A stretch of 64,000 nt of DNA. It comes from Streptomyces anulatus (GTDB lineage Bacteria; Actinomycetota; Actinomycetes; Streptomycetales; Streptomycetaceae). The first letter of the stretch is position 1, and every line of letters begins with the position of its first letter. Shown here one piece after another: positions 62,898 through 64,000 of this stretch. The position numbers were made by a program, and so were the translations under genes. Where the stretch lies: NCBI RefSeq assembly GCF_000721175.1, contig NZ_JOEZ01000017.1:49868-113867 (forward strand). Direction: 5' to 3'. The notes beneath the pieces are model-generated. The model had not been told where the DNA came from. It searched no databases and saw only the letters and a list, made by a program, of their open reading frames with translations.

Positions 62898-62961
62898 GGT
62901 CTAGTCTCCGCCCGGGAACCCTGTCAACATTTTGTCCGGACATTCGGACGAACTCTTGACA
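62898..62961. promoter_or_regulatory. Back-to-back iol promoters with central palindrome
   Basis: For iolC, TTGACA (62927-62922) is followed after 18 bases by TAGACC (62903-62898). For the rightward gene, TTGACA (62956-62961) faces away, with a weaker -10 (62980-62985) near a close ATG. Between the two -35 boxes lies TGTCCGGACA (62933-62942), a perfect 10-base palindrome followed by a related TCGGACGAA. A repressor of inositol genes (LacI- or GntR-type) probably binds here; that is inferred. Confidence 0.6.
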
Positions 62962-62992
62962 CTCGTCCGTACCGGCCGCGACGCTGGGCGAT

Positions 62993-63907
62993 ATGACCCC
63001 CTCCGCACCCTCTTCGGCGCGCATCCGTATCGGCTCGGCCCCCGACTCCTGGGGGGTGTGGTTCCCCGACGACCCGCAGCAGGTGCCCTGGCAGCGCTTC
63101 CTCGACGAGGTCGCCGAGGCCGGGTACGCGTGGATCGAGCTCGGTCCGTACGGCTATCTGCCCACCGACCCGGCCCGGCTGGCGGACGAGACCCGCAGCC
63201 GGGGGCTCACGGTCTCCGCCGGGACCGTTTTCACCGGATTGCACCACGGTCCGGACGTCTGGGACCGGACCTGGGCGCATGTCGCGGACATCGCCGCACT
63301 GACCCGGGCCATGGGCGCCGAACACCTGGTCGTCATCCCCTCGTTCTGGCGGGACGACAAGACGGGCGAGGTCGTGGAGGACCGAACGCTCACGCCCGCT
63401 CAGTGGCGGGACCTGACGACCCAGACGGAGCGGCTCGGCCGGGAGGTCCGGGAGCGGTTCGGGCTGCGGATCGTCGTCCATCCGCACGCCGACACCCACA
63501 TCGACACCGAGGAGCACGTCAACCGCTTCCTCGACGCAACCGATCCGGACCTGGTGTCGCTCTGCCTGGACACCGGGCACTACGCCTACTGCGGCGGCGA
63601 CAGCGTCAAGCTCATCGAGACGTACGGGGAGCGCATCGGCTACCTCCACCTCAAGCAGGTCGACCCCGAGATCCTGGCTGCGGTGGTGGCGGACGAGGTC
63701 CCGTTCGGCCCTGCGGTGGCCCGGGGCGTGATGTGCGAGCCGCCCGGCGGAGTCCCCGCCCTGGAACCGGTCCTGGACGCGGCGCGCGCCCTGGACGTCG
63801 ACCTGTTCGCGATCGTGGAGCAGGACATGTACCCGTGCGCCCCGGACAAGCCGCTTCCGATCGCGCGCCGCACCCGGGAGTTCCTCCGCTCCTGCGGACG
63901 ACCCTAA
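62993..63907 (+). CDS. IolE-like sugar phosphate isomerase/epimerase (inosose dehydratase or inosose isomerase)
   Basis: The 304-residue xylose-isomerase-like TIM barrel has GSAPDSWGVWFPDDP, IVVHPHADTHIDTEEHV and LCLDTGHYAYCGGD, with probable metal ligands Glu, Asp and His in these blocks. Located opposite the iol operon, it most likely dehydrates 2-keto-myo-inositol (IolE); an inosose isomerase (IolI or IolH) is an alternative. No Shine-Dalgarno precedes ATG 62993 and the predicted promoter is very near, so the mRNA may be leaderless. Confidence 0.82.
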   Translation: MTPSAPSSARIRIGSAPDSWGVWFPDDPQQVPWQRFLDEVAEAGYAWIELGPYGYLPTDPARLADETRSRGLTVSAGTVFTGLHHGPDVWDRTWAHVADIAALTRAMGAEHLVVIPSFWRDDKTGEVVEDRTLTPAQWRDLTTQTERLGREVRERFGLRIVVHPHADTHIDTEEHVNRFLDATDPDLVSLCLDTGHYAYCGGDSVKLIETYGERIGYLHLKQVDPEILAAVVADEVPFGPAVARGVMCEPPGGVPALEPVLDAARALDVDLFAIVEQDMYPCAPDKPLPIARRTREFLRSCGRP

Positions 63908-64000
63908 GGGCTGTCCCGCGATTCCCGGTGGATCAGCGCGCGGCGTCAGATGCGGTGCATCGCAAGGCGGAGGGGCATCCGCATACTGGATGTATGTGGA
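63905..64000. repeat. Second MITE-like palindromic element, truncated by window edge
   Basis: Starting at the TAA stop of the previous gene, CTAAGGGCTGTCCCG leads into a sequence sharing TCGCAAG(G/A)CGGAGGG (63959-63973) and a CATAC-N5-GTATG hairpin with the reverse complement of the element at 35574-35754. It is a diverged relative, cut off at position 64000. Confidence 0.6.

Noticed and set aside
1..64000. tRNA, rRNA, CRISPR arrays or insertion sequences with transposase
   Set aside because: I looked for regular repeat-spacer arrays, transposase motifs and cloverleaf-like segments and saw none. A tRNAscan or Infernal run would be needed to exclude small RNAs.

Overview
The window is very GC-rich actinobacterial DNA with abundant GTG starts, overlapping GTGA/ATGA gene junctions and rare TTA codons. 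Together with the gene families present this points to Streptomyces or a close relative. About 45 kb of the 64 kb is a natural-product locus. The rest looks like ordinary chromosomal flank.

Positions 1-19302 hold a phenazine locus. A leftward operon starts at 19302 and reads phzB-phzC-phzD-phzE-phzF-phzG, then an adenylating ligase, a CerJ-like acyltransferase, an aryl-carrier-type protein, a berberine-bridge-type oxidase and a large LuxR (LAL) regulator. Left of it are a WYL-domain regulator divergent from a second oxidase, and a LuxE/LuxC-like acid-activating and acid-reducing pair that runs off the left edge. The expected chemistry is chorismate to DHHA to phenazine dicarboxylate, reduction of one carboxylate to an aldehyde or alcohol, and acylation by the ligase/carrier/acyltransferase cassette.

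Positions 19725-38565 hold an angucycline-type aromatic polyketide locus. The leftward operon contains a TcmI-type cyclase, KS-alpha, KS-beta, ACP, ketoreductase and didomain aromatase, followed by two PgaE-type flavin hydroxylases interleaved with genes for a dTDP-2,3,6-trideoxy-3-(dimethylamino)-hexose. A glycosyltransferase, an NmrA-type reductase and an MFS exporter form a rightward operon between the two halves. Positions 39080-45002 add a Cys-rich HTH protein, a JadR1-like OmpR regulator with a TTA codon, a halogenase-like flavoprotein, a cation/proton antiporter and a flavin reductase.

The two halves look linked. The regions upstream of phzB and of the polyketide operon carry the same two-block motif with identical 12-base spacing and the same orientation. 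I know of no characterised cluster that joins a complete phenazine pathway to an angucycline pathway plus an amino sugar. The product may be a glycosylated hybrid, or two co-regulated products. The sequence cannot decide which.

Positions 45780-64000 are flank: an amidase, two GNAT acetyltransferases, a VWA lipoprotein, an ABC exporter with an unusual hydrolase-ATPase fusion, a TTA-containing regulator facing a 37-residue small ORF, and a myo-inositol catabolic operon (iolC, aldolase, iolB, iolD, mmsA) divergent from an IolE-like gene. A MITE-like palindromic element sits inside the polyketide operon at the KS-beta stop codon. A related element begins at the last stop codon of the window.
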